A DNA stretch of 64,000 bases from a virus (IMGVR_UViG_3300030329_006606:1-64000), one strand, 5' to 3'. Numbered from the stretch's first letter, positions 30,155-39,045 are shown. Notes: generated by a model from the letters alone, not told the origin. Numbers and translations are program-made.

Positions 30155-31639
30155 ATGGACTCAATTTATTCTATACAAGTAGAGAAGCATGTCTTAGGAG
30201 GGCTAATTAAAATTCCAAAATCCTTCGCGGACGTGGAGAAATACATCACGGAAAAAGACTTTGTCAATGAAGTTCATCAAACCGTTTTTCGTGTTCTCCG
30301 AGAAGTTATTTTAGAGAGAGGAACAGTAGACACGGTTATTCTTGCTGAGAAAATAAAAAATATAGGAATATCATTCAAGGATGACATTAATATTTACGAC
30401 TACCTTGAGGCTATTTCTTTCAGCCAGATAACCTACAAAGCAATTATAGAAGCATCTCAAGAATTAAAGAAACTTACTGTACGTAGAGAGCTTTACCATA
30501 AGTGCGACGAAATTAAAAAATTTATCAAAGAGAACGGTGAAGAACAAATTGATGCAATCGTGAGCGAGGTGGACTCCCTGTATGGAGAACAACTCAGAAC
30601 CTATGAGATAGAAGATGAGCCAATCAATATATTCGAAACTATGAGAGACAATGTAGAAGAAAGAGGAAACAACCCACAAGACGACATGGGGATTCAAACC
30701 CCATACCCAGAATTTAACAGATTATATGGTGGCCTTCGCCCCGGCAACCTCTACGCTATAGTAGCTAGACCGGGGCAAGGCAAAACAACTTGGTTAAATG
30801 ACATCTGCTTTAAGACAGCAAAGATGAATAAAATACCCGTTCTCATCTTGGATACAGAGATGAGTTCAATGGATATTCAATCCAGAATAGCCTCGGCACT
30901 CACAGGGGTTCCGCCTTGGTACATAGAAACAGGAAACTGGCGCAAAAATCCAGAGCTTATAGATAAAGTGAGAGAAGGACTGAAAAGCGTTCGCAATGAG
31001 AACCTCCATCACTTTTTCGTTGGTAATAAAAATATAGATCAAATTTGTTCTCTGGTAAGGCGCTGGCACTTGACTCACGTGGGCCGCGGAAACCCATTCG
31101 TGCTTGGTTATGACTATGTTAAGCTTACCGGAGAGAAAGTTGGCAACAACTGGGGAGAACACCAAGCTATCGGTGACAAAATTGACAAGCTCAAGAAACT
31201 GTCAGAAGAGTTACAATGCCCCCTAATCACAGCAATGCAACTAAATAGGTCCGGCGAAAACTTTAACCGCCGCGCGCAAGGTGTGGTGGATGATAGCTCT
31301 GCCATATCTTTGTCAGATAGACTTCAGTGGTTTGCATCATTTGTTGCAATTTTTCGCCGAAAAGTTGTGGAAGAAATCGCTGAGGATGGAGAGCAATTCG
31401 GAACCCATAAGCTCATACCGCTTAAGACTAGGTTCCAAGGTAAAGACGCGGCCGGTCATCATGATATTGTCAGAAGGTTAGGTCAAGACGGAGAAGAACG
31501 TTGGGTGAATAATTATTTAAATTTTAATTGTGAAAACTTTAATGTTCGAGAAATGGGCTCCCTAAGGGATGTAGACGCTAGAGCAAGAGAGCAATATCTA
31601 GTAGAAGGAGAAAATCCACATGACGGAGACGTAATATAA
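30155..31639 (+). CDS. DnaB-like replicative helicase
   Basis: The 494-aa protein has the DnaB N-terminal helical domain (SIYSIQVEKHVLGGLIK). The RecA-like motor follows: GLRPGNLYAIVARPGQGKTT with Walker A at about residue 205, LILDTEMSSMDIQSRIAS, Walker B near FVLGYDYVKL, and CPLITAMQLNR as motif H3 with DDSSAISLSDRL after it. It unwinds DNA 5' to 3' at the fork and recruits primase. The primase gene follows after one base. Confidence 0.92.
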   Translation: MDSIYSIQVEKHVLGGLIKIPKSFADVEKYITEKDFVNEVHQTVFRVLREVILERGTVDTVILAEKIKNIGISFKDDINIYDYLEAISFSQITYKAIIEASQELKKLTVRRELYHKCDEIKKFIKENGEEQIDAIVSEVDSLYGEQLRTYEIEDEPINIFETMRDNVEERGNNPQDDMGIQTPYPEFNRLYGGLRPGNLYAIVARPGQGKTTWLNDICFKTAKMNKIPVLILDTEMSSMDIQSRIASALTGVPPWYIETGNWRKNPELIDKVREGLKSVRNENLHHFFVGNKNIDQICSLVRRWHLTHVGRGNPFVLGYDYVKLTGEKVGNNWGEHQAIGDKIDKLKKLSEELQCPLITAMQLNRSGENFNRRAQGVVDDSSAISLSDRLQWFASFVAIFRRKVVEEIAEDGEQFGTHKLIPLKTRFQGKDAAGHHDIVRRLGQDGEERWVNNYLNFNCENFNVREMGSLRDVDARAREQYLVEGENPHDGDVI

Positions 31640-31640
31640 A

Positions 31641-32552
31641 ATGGACTACAAAGAAATATTATTAGACATGGGGTATTCGAACATAATCGATAACGGTAGA
31701 GAGTTAAGAACTAAGCCGATCTACCGCGACTCAAGCAGCAATACGGTTCTAAGCATCAGGAAAGACACCGGCCACTTCATTGATTTCAGCAAGCAAATCA
31801 GTGGATCATTCTTAGAACTGGTTAAGATTTCCCAAGGGTTTAAGGATTACAAAGAAGCTCAAAACTATTTAGAAGATAAAGGCAGCGTCACAAGAAAAGT
31901 TATCCGTAAGCCTGAGGTGAAATCCCCAAAAGTTTTTCCCTCGGAATACTTATCAAAACTCCTACCAGATCATAGCTACTGGATTGACAGGGGTATAGAA
32001 AAATCAGTGTTAGAGGAATTCGGCGGCGGCCTTTGTAAGACGGGGAGTATGGAGGGCCGCTACGTATTCCCTATTTTAACCTCCAAGAATGAATTGATAG
32101 GAGTCTCCGGAAGAGACGTGGAAAACAGGGAATCTAAACCAAAGTGGAAACATAAAGGTACTAAAGCTTTCTGGAAATACCCATTACAAATTAATTATAA
32201 GATTCTTAAAGAAAAGAAAGAAATCATACTTATCGAGAGTATCGGTGACGGTCTATCCCTCTGGCAAGCTGGCGTTAAGAATTTTATAGTCACATTCGGT
32301 TTAGATTTAAATACTAATTTAGTTAATTTATTTTTAAAATTAGACCCCAAGAAAATATATATCTCATTCAATAATGATTCAAATAATAATAATGCAGGTA
32401 ATTTAGCAGCAGAAAAAGCAAAGAAAAAATTATGTAAATATTTTGATCATAATCAAATCTCTATTAAATTACCTACAAAGAAAGATTTTGGAGAAATGAG
32501 TATGAAGGAGATAAAAGAATGGCAAATTAATACTTGCCAATCTGTAAAATAA
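31641..32552 (+). CDS. DNA primase (TOPRIM, DnaG-like) without zinc finger cysteines
   Basis: The 303-aa protein has a compact N-terminal domain matching the CHC2 fold in outline (PIYRDSSSNTVLSIRKDTGH) but with no cysteine in the first 135 residues. The catalytic part follows: RYVFPILTSKNELIGVSGRD, then TOPRIM motifs IILIESIGDGLSLWQAG (Glu) and KIYISFNNDSNNNNAGNLAA, where Asp of the canonical DxD is partly replaced. It should synthesise primers with DnaB. Loss of the zinc motif parallels some other small phage primases. Confidence 0.83.
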   Translation: MDYKEILLDMGYSNIIDNGRELRTKPIYRDSSSNTVLSIRKDTGHFIDFSKQISGSFLELVKISQGFKDYKEAQNYLEDKGSVTRKVIRKPEVKSPKVFPSEYLSKLLPDHSYWIDRGIEKSVLEEFGGGLCKTGSMEGRYVFPILTSKNELIGVSGRDVENRESKPKWKHKGTKAFWKYPLQINYKILKEKKEIILIESIGDGLSLWQAGVKNFIVTFGLDLNTNLVNLFLKLDPKKIYISFNNDSNNNNAGNLAAEKAKKKLCKYFDHNQISIKLPTKKDFGEMSMKEIKEWQINTCQSVK

Positions 32553-32561
32553 TAATATAAT
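32534..32561 (+). promoter_or_regulatory. Promoter for 32571 operon (lysine cassette)
   Basis: TTGCCA (32534-32539), 16-bp spacer and perfect TATAAT (32556-32561), nine bases before ATG 32571. The -35 box is the right arm of a TGGCAA/TTGCCA inverted repeat (32520-32539), a possible operator. Confidence 0.7.
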
Positions 32562-32570
32562 ATTACTAAC

Positions 32571-32735
32571 ATGGCACTCAAAATACAAAAACAAGAACGT
32601 AAAACTGTAGATAAAAAAACTAGACAGGGCTGTAGCAACAACAGCAAAGGTATGAAGAAGTACAGAGGGCAAGGCGGACCAAGAAAAAGATGCCGCCAGT
32701 CTTGTAAGCCCGGAAGACGGGGGGCTAAAAAATGA
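32571..32735 (+). CDS. Small basic Cys-containing protein (54 aa)
   Basis: The frame reads MALKIQKQERKTVDKKTRQG, continues with KYRGQGGPRKRCRQSCKPGR and ends GAKK. About a third of its residues are Lys or Arg and three Cys are present, so nucleic-acid binding is likely. Its TGA overlaps the next ATG. It is first behind the promoter at 32534, ahead of the VOC, aldehyde dehydrogenase and lysine dehydrogenase genes. Confidence 0.68.
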   Translation: MALKIQKQERKTVDKKTRQGCSNNSKGMKKYRGQGGPRKRCRQSCKPGRRGAKK

Positions 32736-33286
32736 GGCTAGATCATGTAGCTTACAGAGTTGAGAATAGGTATAGATCCGCTGGATTTTTTACCGAAGCT
32801 TTTGGTTATAAGCTTGGCACAGAATTTCAAATCGAATTTGATGATGGGTCCAAGGCGGACTGTCTAGCTCTTACGCCACCTGAAATAAGGCACCCAGACA
32901 CAATGCTCTGGACTCATCACGCTTTACACCCCGCACCCTACGAGACGATCAACGCAGAATACCATGCCCCACCCGAGATTTTCGTTAGTGATGGCAGCAA
33001 GGGGTCCATCGTGGGCGACTGGGTGGCAGAAAGAGGCGGAGTAGGGGGTATCCATCACATGGCATACCAAGTTGAGGACGTAGCGGCAATCATGAAAGAA
33101 TGGAAAGAAAAAGGGTACGCGGAGTTCTACTCTGAAGAACCTATAACCTGCAAAGATCCGGACTTAACACAGGTCTTCACCAAACCATCAGAACTTACAG
33201 GAGTAATATATGAATTCATTAACAGAGAAGGCGCTGGATTTTGCAAAGACAGCGTTAAGGAACTTATGCAAAGCACTAAGGAATAA
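32732..33286 (+). CDS. VOC-family dioxygenase-like protein (184 aa)
   Basis: Two VOC modules are visible, MRLDHVAYRVENRYRSAGFF and, from about residue 110, GIHHMAYQVEDVAAIMKEW. The end reads LTQVFTKPSELTGVIYEFIN, then REGAGF, close to the C-terminal iron-binding domain of 4-hydroxyphenylpyruvate dioxygenase (QIFTKP...EIIxR). His in LDHV and HHM and Glu in YEFI could hold a metal. The protein is half the length of HPPD. It precedes the lysine-oxidation genes and may act on a related intermediate, but the reaction is unknown. Confidence 0.75.
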   Translation: MRLDHVAYRVENRYRSAGFFTEAFGYKLGTEFQIEFDDGSKADCLALTPPEIRHPDTMLWTHHALHPAPYETINAEYHAPPEIFVSDGSKGSIVGDWVAERGGVGGIHHMAYQVEDVAAIMKEWKEKGYAEFYSEEPITCKDPDLTQVFTKPSELTGVIYEFINREGAGFCKDSVKELMQSTKE

Positions 33287-33287
33287 T

Positions 33288-34823
33288 ATGAGAGACTTTG
33301 AAGGCAGAAACTACATTAATGGCAAGTGGCAAGCTACTGATGAGATGTATACTAAAATCAACCCTGCCACTGGCAAAGCGCAAGGCGCTTTCCCCTTGAG
33401 TGGACCGATAGAAGTAGAGACAGCTATTGAATCCGCTCGCTCAACTTTTAAAAAATGGAGAAAAGTTAGTAGGTTTGTACGCTCAGACTACATGAACAAA
33501 GTTGCTCAGTTAATTGAGGAAAGGAAAGATTTACTAGCTACAGCGATATCCCTAGAAACAGGTAAAAACTACAACGAAAGCGTGGCTGAAGTCAACGAAG
33601 CACTACACATGGCCCAATTTGCTTTTGGATCAGGAAGATACCCCCACGGCGAAGCGGTATCATCAGAAATACAAGACAAAGATTCTTACATGCTAAGAAA
33701 ACCTAAAGGGGTGATAGCTATCATAACTCCGTTTAATTTTCCCCTCGCAATAGGTATGTTTTGGAATGCTGCTCCAGCGTTAGTAGAAGGAAACACTATA
33801 GTAATCAAACCAAGCGAGGATGCGCCAATGTCAACTCAACTAGCTGTTCAAATCTATGAGGACGCAGGTATCCCAGCCGGTGTTATTAATTTGGTTCACG
33901 GAAAAGGTCACACTGGTGATCTTTTAGCTCGTGGCGAAGTGGATCACATTTGTTTCACTGGTTCCGCTGACGTTGGTCAACACATTCGTAAAGTCGCAGC
34001 CGAGTCTTGGCATAAAACAACCTCTTGTGAACTGGGGAGCAAATCAGCCTGTATTGTCTTTGATGACGTAGAAATTCCTTTAGCTCTAGAAGCCTCAATC
34101 GCTAGTGCGTTTAAATTATCAGGACAAAGATGTGTTTCTTCTGGACGAATCCTAGTACAAAGAACTATCTGCGATGATTTTGCTCGGAGGTTCGCCGATA
34201 AAGCTAGCAAATTAAAGACAGGTAACCCTTTTAAAAAGATCGTAAAGTCAACAGGTATGCCAGAAGCTGTTGCGTGGGATGAACTAGTCCCCGACGAAGA
34301 GATTTATTACGGACCAATCATAAACGAGCAAGGCTACGCAAAAATAAGAGCTTACAATAAAATGGTCAATGATGATAGTCAAGCCGAAGTATTACTTTCC
34401 CCCACTTATACCGGAGAACACGGGGCCTATTACTCAACTCCTATGGTTTATAAAACGGAGTGGCGCGGCCACGATGCACAATACCTACGAAACGAAGTAT
34501 TTGGCCCTCACGTAGCCATAATCCCATTTGATACAATGGAAGACGCGATTCGCATTTATAACGATACCGAATATGGTCTCGCAGTCGGAATCCTAACTAA
34601 TGATTTCAGAAAAGCGCGCGTTATGAGGGACGAGTGTGAGGCTGGTATGATTTACTGGAACGGTGGATCTATAGCAGCCGAGTCACATCTTGCATTTGGT
34701 GGAGTTAAGAAATCAGGAAACGGATTCCCAAGCGCAGCCAGAACTTTTAGAGCCGTAACTCATGAAATTAGCTGGACAGTTAACCACGCAAATGAGCTAA
34801 CGTTTCCTCAAGGAATGAAATGA
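33288..34823 (+). CDS. NAD(P)-dependent aldehyde dehydrogenase, probably aminoadipate-semialdehyde type
   Basis: The 511-aa enzyme shows all ALDH motifs: Asn150 in TPFNFPLA, Lys174 in IVIKPSE, FTGSADVG, the general base Glu248 in CELGSKS and the nucleophile Cys282 in GQRCVSS. The C-terminal motif is EVFGPHVAIIPF. ALDHs oxidise aldehydes to acids. The next gene, overlapping by ATGA, resembles lysine 6-dehydrogenase, whose product is allysine. Oxidation of allysine to 2-aminoadipate is therefore the likely job, by inference. I start at ATG 33288, two bases after the VOC stop. Confidence 0.9.
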   Translation: MRDFEGRNYINGKWQATDEMYTKINPATGKAQGAFPLSGPIEVETAIESARSTFKKWRKVSRFVRSDYMNKVAQLIEERKDLLATAISLETGKNYNESVAEVNEALHMAQFAFGSGRYPHGEAVSSEIQDKDSYMLRKPKGVIAIITPFNFPLAIGMFWNAAPALVEGNTIVIKPSEDAPMSTQLAVQIYEDAGIPAGVINLVHGKGHTGDLLARGEVDHICFTGSADVGQHIRKVAAESWHKTTSCELGSKSACIVFDDVEIPLALEASIASAFKLSGQRCVSSGRILVQRTICDDFARRFADKASKLKTGNPFKKIVKSTGMPEAVAWDELVPDEEIYYGPIINEQGYAKIRAYNKMVNDDSQAEVLLSPTYTGEHGAYYSTPMVYKTEWRGHDAQYLRNEVFGPHVAIIPFDTMEDAIRIYNDTEYGLAVGILTNDFRKARVMRDECEAGMIYWNGGSIAAESHLAFGGVKKSGNGFPSAARTFRAVTHEISWTVNHANELTFPQGMK

Positions 34824-36019
34824 TGACAGAGCATATACAACCAGACGAAAGAAAGACTGCTGCTGTTCTTGGAGTAGGCAGAATGGGAACAGTAATTTCA
34901 TACGCGATGAAAGAGCTTGGTTTTTTTGTTGTCGGCGTAGACAACAACGAATCTGCTGCCGTAAACTTTCGAAAACGAATGTCAGCAAACGATGGCACAT
35001 TCTACAGAGTAACTGAATCTGGAACCCTAGATGAAAATGCCATTGCAGCAGGAGTACCCCCAAAAGATTTCAGATATGTTCTCTCTCACGAGAAGCCAGA
35101 TATTGTAATAAGCAGTTTACCCTACCACCAAACCGAAGAAGTCGCTGCGTGGTGTATAGAAAACTCTTTAAGATATTGCGATCTAGGAGGAAGAGTGGAT
35201 GTATCAGAAAGAATCAATAAACTTGCCAATGAAAAAGCTAAGGCTCCCGTAATGACAGATTTAGGGCTTGCCCCGGGTTGGGTCAATATCTTAGCAGAAC
35301 ATGCTTGTAAGGAGATTCACGGCACCCCTGATGAAGTCTTAATGATGGTCGGAGGAATCCCGGGGACACCGAACAATCCCCCGCTTAATTATGCGTGTAC
35401 TTGGTCAACAGACGGGCTGCTTAACGAATACGCAGATGACTGTGAAATACTCTCTGATGGAGAAATAAAAAAAGTAAAAGGCATGGACGGCTTAATTGAC
35501 GTAGAATTCAATAAACTAAAGTTTACAAACTCCTCCCGAAAAATAGAAGCATTCTATACGAGCGGCGGTGCGTCACACACCATTAAAGATATGAAAGAAA
35601 GGGGTGTAAAAAATTGCGCTTATAGAACCATGCGTTGGAAAGGTCATGGAGATATTATAAAACTTTTAATTAGACAATGTGATTTGAGCAGAAAATGCTT
35701 AGAAAAAATATTTGAAAAAGGTTGCCCACACACAGAGGGTGACCCAGACCTAGTCCTCATTAAAGTAAAAGTTACATGCGGTAAACTAGTATGGTCTGAT
35801 GAAATAATTATAGGATATGATTCAGAATTTTCAGCTATGCAAAAGTCCACAGCCTTCTCTATCTCTGCTGTAGCATCTCAAATGGCTGAAGGGATGTATG
35901 ATGGTAAGCTAGATCAACATAGAGATTATTGGACAGAATACCCAAAAGCGTTATCATATAAACATATAAATTACAAAGACTTCAGCGATAGATTAAACAA
36001 GCTAGGAATTCAATTATAA
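34820..36019 (+). CDS. Lysine 6-dehydrogenase / saccharopine dehydrogenase family
   Basis: The 399-aa protein has the Rossmann motif VLGVGRMGTVI and then DLGGRVDVSE, DLGLAPGWVNILAEHACKEI, VGGIPGTPNNPPLNYACTWS and GLLNEYADDCEILSDGE. FYTSGGASHTIKDM and YRTMRWKGHGDI follow. This order and wording match bacterial L-lysine 6-dehydrogenase (about 385 aa), which deaminates L-lysine to allysine with NAD+ and releases ammonium. Saccharopine reductase is the alternative, but that family lacks the LDxG...TSGGxS combination as placed here. Coupled to the aldehyde dehydrogenase, it completes a two-step lysine to 2-aminoadipate route. Confidence 0.82.
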   Translation: MMTEHIQPDERKTAAVLGVGRMGTVISYAMKELGFFVVGVDNNESAAVNFRKRMSANDGTFYRVTESGTLDENAIAAGVPPKDFRYVLSHEKPDIVISSLPYHQTEEVAAWCIENSLRYCDLGGRVDVSERINKLANEKAKAPVMTDLGLAPGWVNILAEHACKEIHGTPDEVLMMVGGIPGTPNNPPLNYACTWSTDGLLNEYADDCEILSDGEIKKVKGMDGLIDVEFNKLKFTNSSRKIEAFYTSGGASHTIKDMKERGVKNCAYRTMRWKGHGDIIKLLIRQCDLSRKCLEKIFEKGCPHTEGDPDLVLIKVKVTCGKLVWSDEIIIGYDSEFSAMQKSTAFSISAVASQMAEGMYDGKLDQHRDYWTEYPKALSYKHINYKDFSDRLNKLGIQL

Positions 36020-36288
36020 TGAACGACATCAAGTTAAACGCCGATATGATTAACTGGTTAGATAAAAATAAATCTGACTATCAAAACATTGCTATCGATA
36101 ACCAAACCTTCCCCTCTGATGCGGTCACAAGGATGAACCAAATAAGCAAATCCCCACACTCAATGGCCGAGCGGCGCCTCTTACTTAAGGCGTTCTGCGA
36201 ACAATTTAATATGCTCCCTTACAGCGAGGGAGTACCAGTAGCAATCAAGATGATTGACCAGTGGCAACATATTAAAAAATATAAATAA
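36019..36288 (+). CDS. Hypothetical protein (89 aa)
   Basis: A helical soluble protein, MNDIKLNADMINWLDKNKSD, with AERRLLLKAFCEQFNMLPYS near the end. Its ATG shares a base with the lysine dehydrogenase stop and its stop is one base before the nuclease start, so it is operon-internal. I do not recognise it. Confidence 0.7.
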   Translation: MNDIKLNADMINWLDKNKSDYQNIAIDNQTFPSDAVTRMNQISKSPHSMAERRLLLKAFCEQFNMLPYSEGVPVAIKMIDQWQHIKKYK

Positions 36289-36289
36289 T

Positions 36290-37243
36290 ATGCCTGAAAA
36301 TAAAGTACTATCCGCTTCAAGGATTAAAACCTTAGAAGACTGCGCGTGGAAATACTGGTGCAATTACCACCTAAAAGTCCCACAGAAAGGTAATGACGGC
36401 GCAAGCAGAGGAACAGTTTGCCACAGAATCTTTGAGCTTCTGTTGCTTAAAAAAAATAAAAAATATTTCGACGTAATCATAGACCAAAAATCCACAACCG
36501 CAAGTCCGGCTGTGTGCAGGTTAACAAGAATGCTCCTAAAACAAGAAGGTCAAGACGCAGAGTTTTACAACGAAGAAAACTACCAATTATGTCTAGACAT
36601 GATATATGTCGGGCTTAATTTTGATTTCTTCGGAAAAGGCGGAGAACCAGATAAACCGGAAATAAAATTTGTTATAGAAAAAGAAAACCCAGAATACAAG
36701 GTAATGGGCTTCATGGATAAAGTTCTAAAGTTTGATGATAAAATAAAAATAGTAGACTATAAATCAAGCAAGCGCAAATTCTCCAAAGAAGATTTAAAAG
36801 CAAACATGCAAGCCATGGTTTATACTTTAGCAAGCAAAGAGCTATGGCCCAAGAACCTCACGACCCTAGTTGAGTTCGTATTTCTAAAGTTCCCAAAGCA
36901 ACCACTCCAACAGGTGGAAGTGTCAGACGACCAACTCAAAGGATTTGAGCATTACCTAGCCCATATGTACAAAGTTATCAACAACTTTACCGAGGAAATG
37001 GCGAAACAAAACTACGCAAAAGATAAGTACGCAACCAAGTTCTTTTGTCGGTCAGACAAATCGGGGTGGAAATGCCCCTACCTAGAGAAGTTTGATTATT
37101 ATATTCTTCTTAGTGAAGAAGGTAAAATTCTTAAGTCTGCCTTTAAAAAGAAAGACTTGACAGCCTCGGATGGTCAAAAAATAGAGAAAAAAACATACGA
37201 AGGATGCCCCGCTCACACCGCTGACGACCCTTTCGACATTTAG
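36290..37243 (+). CDS. RecB/Cas4-type PD-(D/E)XK exonuclease
   Basis: From ATG 36290 the protein is 317 aa. SASRIKTLEDCAWKYWCNYH is the PDDEXK_1 opening (with GTVCHRIFE), and GFMDKVLKFDDKIKIVDYKS gives the catalytic D...DYK, with Gln in NMQAMVY as motif III. Cysteines before (CAWKYWC) and after (FFCRSDKSGWKCPY) the core could hold a 4Fe-4S cluster as in Cas4 and AddB. It probably processes DNA ends for recombination. No Cas1 or CRISPR array is present. Confidence 0.83.
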   Translation: MPENKVLSASRIKTLEDCAWKYWCNYHLKVPQKGNDGASRGTVCHRIFELLLLKKNKKYFDVIIDQKSTTASPAVCRLTRMLLKQEGQDAEFYNEENYQLCLDMIYVGLNFDFFGKGGEPDKPEIKFVIEKENPEYKVMGFMDKVLKFDDKIKIVDYKSSKRKFSKEDLKANMQAMVYTLASKELWPKNLTTLVEFVFLKFPKQPLQQVEVSDDQLKGFEHYLAHMYKVINNFTEEMAKQNYAKDKYATKFFCRSDKSGWKCPYLEKFDYYILLSEEGKILKSAFKKKDLTASDGQKIEKKTYEGCPAHTADDPFDI

Positions 37244-37246
37244 CTC

Positions 37247-37274
37247 TTGACATTTTTGAAAAATGTCGTACCAT
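37247..37274 (+). promoter_or_regulatory. Leaderless promoter for the polymerase III operon
   Basis: CTTGACA (TTGACA 37247-37252), 16-bp spacer, TACCAT (37269-37274), then six bases to ATG 37281. A frame opening at 37263 merely translates the -10 region. Confidence 0.78.
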
Positions 37275-37280
37275 TATAGT

Positions 37281-38048
37281 ATGGATAAAGATAATGTGAT
37301 TCCAATCTTTAAATCTCACTACAGCCTAGGTAAATCCATCCTCACGCTAGAGCCTCCGACAGAAGATAAAACGTACCCTAGGTCTTGTTTGTCCATATGT
37401 AAAGACTACGGGATTTCCAAATTTATACTGGTAGATGATAACATGAGCGGGTTCCTTCAAGCTTATGAATCCTCAAAAGAACTAGGGGTTCAATTGATTT
37501 TTGGTGTGAGAATAACTGTATGCGCAGACATGGAAGAGAAGAATCAGGAGTCGTTAAAGACAAACAATAAAGTAGTAATCTTCGCAAAAAACTCAGAAGG
37601 ATACAAGAAATTAATTAAAATTTACACTCTTGCCGCAAGAAAGGGATTCTACTATGAACCGAGAATAGACAGTGCTAATCTAAAGAAACTATGGGATAAT
37701 AATTTAAAATTATGTATTCCCTTTTATGATTCTTTTATACATGCTAATTTAATCAAAAACAGTCTTTGTGTACCGGAATTTGATTTTACTGAATTAACTT
37801 TCTTTTCAGAAGAAAATGAACTACCTTTTAACTCAATAATCCAAAGTGGCATTGAGAAGTTCGTTGGGGCAAAAAAAGATATAATTAAAGTTAAAAGTAT
37901 ATACTACGAAAAGAAGGAGGACTTTAAAGCCTACCTTACATTTAAATGTATCAACAACAGAACCACACTTGACAAACCAAACTTAGACCACATGACCAGT
38001 AACGAGTTCTGTATTGAAAGCTGGAAGGAAGAAAATGGTACCGTTTAG
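37281..38048 (+). CDS. DNA polymerase III alpha, separate PHP domain
   Basis: The 255-aa protein resembles only the N-terminal PHP domain of DnaE: FKSHYSLGKSILTLE, then CKDYGISKFILVDDNMSGFL, LGVQLIFGVRITVCADM, VVIFAKNSEGYKKLIKIYTL and RKGFYYEPRID. The canonical HxH of active PHP domains is degenerate (FKSH), so it is probably structural, as in E. coli. The catalytic core is a separate gene at 40662-43208. Summed length (255 + 848 aa) equals one ordinary DnaE. Three genes lie between: cupin, proofreading exonuclease and carbamoyltransferase. Confidence 0.8.
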   Translation: MDKDNVIPIFKSHYSLGKSILTLEPPTEDKTYPRSCLSICKDYGISKFILVDDNMSGFLQAYESSKELGVQLIFGVRITVCADMEEKNQESLKTNNKVVIFAKNSEGYKKLIKIYTLAARKGFYYEPRIDSANLKKLWDNNLKLCIPFYDSFIHANLIKNSLCVPEFDFTELTFFSEENELPFNSIIQSGIEKFVGAKKDIIKVKSIYYEKKEDFKAYLTFKCINNRTTLDKPNLDHMTSNEFCIESWKEENGTV

Positions 38049-38397
38049 AGTTAAAAAGGTAGAGAAAACTTGGGGCCACGAACTGTGGCTTGCCAATAAC
38101 GAAACAGAAAATTACTGCGCCAAAATCCTCTTCATCAAAAAGAATAAGAGCACATCAATGCATTACCACGTCAAAAAGCATGAAACAATGCACGTCTTAA
38201 AAGGAACCTTAATGGTAGAAGGACTAGGAGACAGGCATAACTTCGGGCATAAATTTGCAATGATGGCTAAAGAAGGTGAATCTCTAGAAATAGAAAGGGG
38301 CCGAGCCCATAAACTGGTAGCCCACCACGAAGATTTAACTATCATAGAAGCGAGCACATTCCACAGAGATAAAGACAGCTATAGACTACATAAATAA
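38035..38397 (+). CDS. Cupin, mannose-6-phosphate isomerase-like (120 aa)
   Basis: The start at 38035 has AAGGAAG upstream and reads MVPFRVKKVEKTWGHELWLA. KSTSMHYHVKKHETMHVLKG is the first cupin motif with three metal-binding His/Glu, and ERGRAHKLVAHHEDLTIIEAS the second. The WGHE start is typical of type II mannose-6-phosphate isomerase domains. It could supply mannose-6-phosphate for GDP-mannose and Gmd, but small cupins have many roles. It overlaps the PHP gene by 14 bases. Confidence 0.78.
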   Translation: MVPFRVKKVEKTWGHELWLANNETENYCAKILFIKKNKSTSMHYHVKKHETMHVLKGTLMVEGLGDRHNFGHKFAMMAKEGESLEIERGRAHKLVAHHEDLTIIEASTFHRDKDSYRLHK

Positions 38398-38398
38398 C

Positions 38399-39037
38399 AT
38401 GGACGACCATTTACTTAGATTCGACAAAGAAAAAGTTTACTGTTTCATAGATTTTGAAACGGAAAACCTGTGCCTTAATAATTCCCACAATCTACCTTGG
38501 CAAGTAGCAATGATAAAAGCGGTTGACGGTAAAAAGATAGACGAAAAAAATTTTTACGTCAAATGGCCCCGACAAGTTAATGTAAGTAAGGAAGCCGCTA
38601 GAATAACTAGATTCAACTTAAAGAAATACGAAGAAATCGCCGTACCACACGATCAGATTTTCCCCACCGTTGAAGACTGGTTGGACAATTCTGATTATGT
38701 TTTAGGGCATAATATTTTAGGGTTTGATTTATATCTTATAAAAGATTTCTATAAGGAAATGGGTAAGGATTACAAACATTTGGTCGAAAAAATGATTGAT
38801 ACTATGTGTGTAGCTCGTGGTATAAAATACGACGAACGAATCAAAGACGATGAAAATTTCTTAGCATGGCAATACAAAATGTTACACACCCACAGAAAGG
38901 GTGTAAAAACCAACCTAACAGCCCTAGGTAAAGAATTTGACATACAACACAATTACGAAAAGCTTCACAATGCTATTGTAGATTTAGAATTAAACCTTAA
39001 AGTTTGGAATAAATTAAAATGGATGATTGATGTATAG
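38399..39037 (+). CDS. DnaQ-like 3'-5' exonuclease (proofreading)
   Basis: The 212-aa protein has the DEDDh motifs: Exo I FIDFETENL (about residue 17), Exo II GHNILGFD (about residue 103) and Exo III LHNAIVDLELN (about residue 190, HxAxxD). It is the size of an epsilon subunit and lies inside the polymerase III operon, so it is the likely proofreader of the split polymerase. RNase T-like trimming is the alternative. Confidence 0.87.
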   Translation: MDDHLLRFDKEKVYCFIDFETENLCLNNSHNLPWQVAMIKAVDGKKIDEKNFYVKWPRQVNVSKEAARITRFNLKKYEEIAVPHDQIFPTVEDWLDNSDYVLGHNILGFDLYLIKDFYKEMGKDYKHLVEKMIDTMCVARGIKYDERIKDDENFLAWQYKMLHTHRKGVKTNLTALGKEFDIQHNYEKLHNAIVDLELNLKVWNKLKWMIDV

Positions 39038-39045
39038 TGTTAGGT

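Noticed and set aside
32469-32672. Minus-strand Phe/Leu-rich ORFs near 32.5 kb
   Set aside because: Antisense of the primase end and of the 54-aa gene with a strong plus-strand promoter.
36290-37243. CRISPR-Cas4 adaptation module
   Set aside because: No Cas1, Cas2 or repeat array nearby; a replication/recombination exonuclease explains the context.
37263-37280. N-terminal extension (MSYHYS) of the polymerase PHP protein
   Set aside because: It translates the -10 region of a strong promoter; transcription cannot include it as mRNA if it starts at 37281.
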